Part shown: piece by piece, positions 6,657-6,954 of the stretch | Layout: the number at the start of each line of letters is the position of its first letter | How positions within the stretch are numbered: the first letter of the stretch is position 1 | Origin: an uncultured Ruminococcus sp. | GTDB taxonomy: Bacteria > Bacillota > Clostridia > Oscillospirales > Ruminococcaceae | Assembly: GCA_937894495.1 (NCBI GenBank) | Contig: CALCRR010000304.1 | Coordinates: 1 to 6,954 of the forward strand | Direction: 5' to 3' | DNA length: 6,954 nucleotides | The notes under the pieces: generated by a model | Told to the model about the DNA's origin: nothing | What the model saw: only the letters and a program-made list of their open reading frames with translations | Database searches by the model: none | Program-made: the position numbers and the translations under genes

Positions 6657-6685
6657 ATTATAACATATTCATGCATATATTTCAA
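6657..6685 (-). promoter_or_regulatory. Sigma-A-type extended -10 promoter of the moxR operon
   Basis: On the - strand, TTGAAA (6680-6685, five of six to TTGACA) is followed by exactly 17 bases and a perfect TATAAT (6657-6662). A TG dinucleotide one base upstream makes an extended -10 (TGTTATAAT). A/T-rich sequence upstream of the -35 resembles an UP element. Transcription should start near 6650, leaving a leader of about 54 bases. This is close to consensus and implies steady vegetative expression unless the downstream dyad is an operator. Confidence 0.87.
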
Positions 6686-6766
6686 GTAAAAGAAAATGTT
6701 TATTTTGCACAATTTTAGCAGAGCTTTTATGTAAGTCTTGACAGATACACACCCGGGCTATTAATG

Positions 6767-6795
6767 TAATATTCCTATACCCCTGCGCATATTAT
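6767..6795 (+). promoter_or_regulatory. Candidate sporulation sigma-E promoter upstream of the divergent gene
   Basis: TAATATT (6767-6773) matches the Bacillus sigma-E -35 pattern KMATATT. After a 14-base spacer, CATATTAT (6788-6795) fits the -10 pattern, whose strong part is CATA with a T at the last position. Transcription would start near 6802, leaving about 22 bases that include the AAGGAG site. In Bacillus the spoIIIA operon is sigma-E dependent, which agrees with the gene call. The match is by eye to a remembered consensus. Confidence 0.55.
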
Positions 6796-6823
6796 GAAAC
6801 AGGACAAGCAAAGGAGAAATGCC

Positions 6824-6954
6824 ATGCAGCCAAACGAGCCCATTCGGGATATGCTGGGGGATATCCTCAGCGACAAGCTTCTGACGGCAGTCATATCCAT
6901 GAGCAGCAGCGATAAAATAGCCCTGCATGAGATAAGGCTGAGGCTCGGCAGGGG
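6824..6954 (+). CDS. spoIIIAA: Probable stage III sporulation protein AA, N-terminal fragment (3' truncated by window edge)
   Basis: Only the first 43 complete codons are visible: an N-terminus MQPNEPIRDMLGDILSDKLL, then a short polar stretch (SMSSSDKIAL) and HEIRLRLGRG. The EIRLRLGR segment is the hallmark near the N-terminus of SpoIIIAA, the AAA-type ATPase of the SpoIIIA-SpoIIQ channel apparatus linking mother cell and forespore. In sporulators it heads the spoIIIAA-AH operon. The start is fixed by AAGGAG (6811-6816) seven bases before the ATG. An in-frame ATG at 6794 has no ribosome site and would fall inside the candidate -10. The sigma-E-like promoter strengthens the call. The Walker motifs lie beyond the window, so a different short-N-terminus protein cannot be excluded. 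Confidence 0.65.
   Translation, partial: MQPNEPIRDMLGDILSDKLLTAVISMSSSDKIALHEIRLRLGR

Noticed and set aside
6738..6743. Perfect TTGACA -35 hexamer on the + strand upstream of the spoIIIAA-like gene
   Set aside because: No good -10 lies at the right distance: the best at 16 bases is ATTAAT (four of six), and TGTAAT is 21 bases away. The sigma-E-like pair further down fits better. A vegetative promoter is not excluded.
6794..6823. In-frame upstream ATG for the right-edge gene
   Set aside because: It has no Shine-Dalgarno and overlaps the candidate -10 element; AAGGAG is correctly spaced for the ATG at 6824.

Overview
The window looks like a chromosomal segment of a low- to mid-GC Clostridia bacterium, most likely an Oscillospiraceae/Ruminococcus-like organism. 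The reasons are the clostridial-type LysA, purine-rich AAGGAG-class ribosome binding sites, very frequent ATA isoleucine codons, and a probable sporulation gene at the right edge. The taxonomic placement is inference from codon style and protein similarity remembered from these groups; no search was run.

Layout. The left edge (2-601, + strand) is the C-terminal part of diaminopimelate decarboxylase (lysA). Its first 25 bases are an exact reverse complement of bases 56-80 and may be a fold-back assembly artefact. A 112-base convergent gap (602-713) follows and holds a perfect 13-bp hairpin that serves as terminator. From 714 to 6596 all genes lie on the - strand. In transcription order they are a MoxR-family AAA+ ATPase, a DUF58 protein, a large membrane-anchored transglutaminase-like protein (TgpA type), a 73-residue single-pass membrane protein, and uracil-DNA glycosylase (ung). 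Gaps are 15, 91, 21 and -1 bases, so this reads as one operon. It starts from a near-consensus extended -10 promoter at 6657-6685 and ends at the hairpin at 677-710.

The MoxR/DUF58/transglutaminase triad is a widespread but poorly understood bacterial module. The usual picture is a cytoplasmic MoxR ATPase acting as a chaperone on a DUF58 partner, coupled to an extracytoplasmic cysteine transglutaminase/protease-fold domain. The substrate is unknown. The small membrane protein and ung appear to ride on the same transcript.

The right edge (6824-6954, + strand) is the start of a divergent gene whose N-terminus carries the EIRLRLGR signature of SpoIIIAA. It is preceded by a motif pair closely matching the sporulation sigma-E consensus, and the two observations support each other. 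The 227-base divergent region (6597-6823) holds both promoters and a small dyad in the moxR leader. I found no RNA genes, mobile elements or CRISPR arrays. Apart from the edge artefact and the small unassigned membrane protein, most of the window is ordinary core-genome content.
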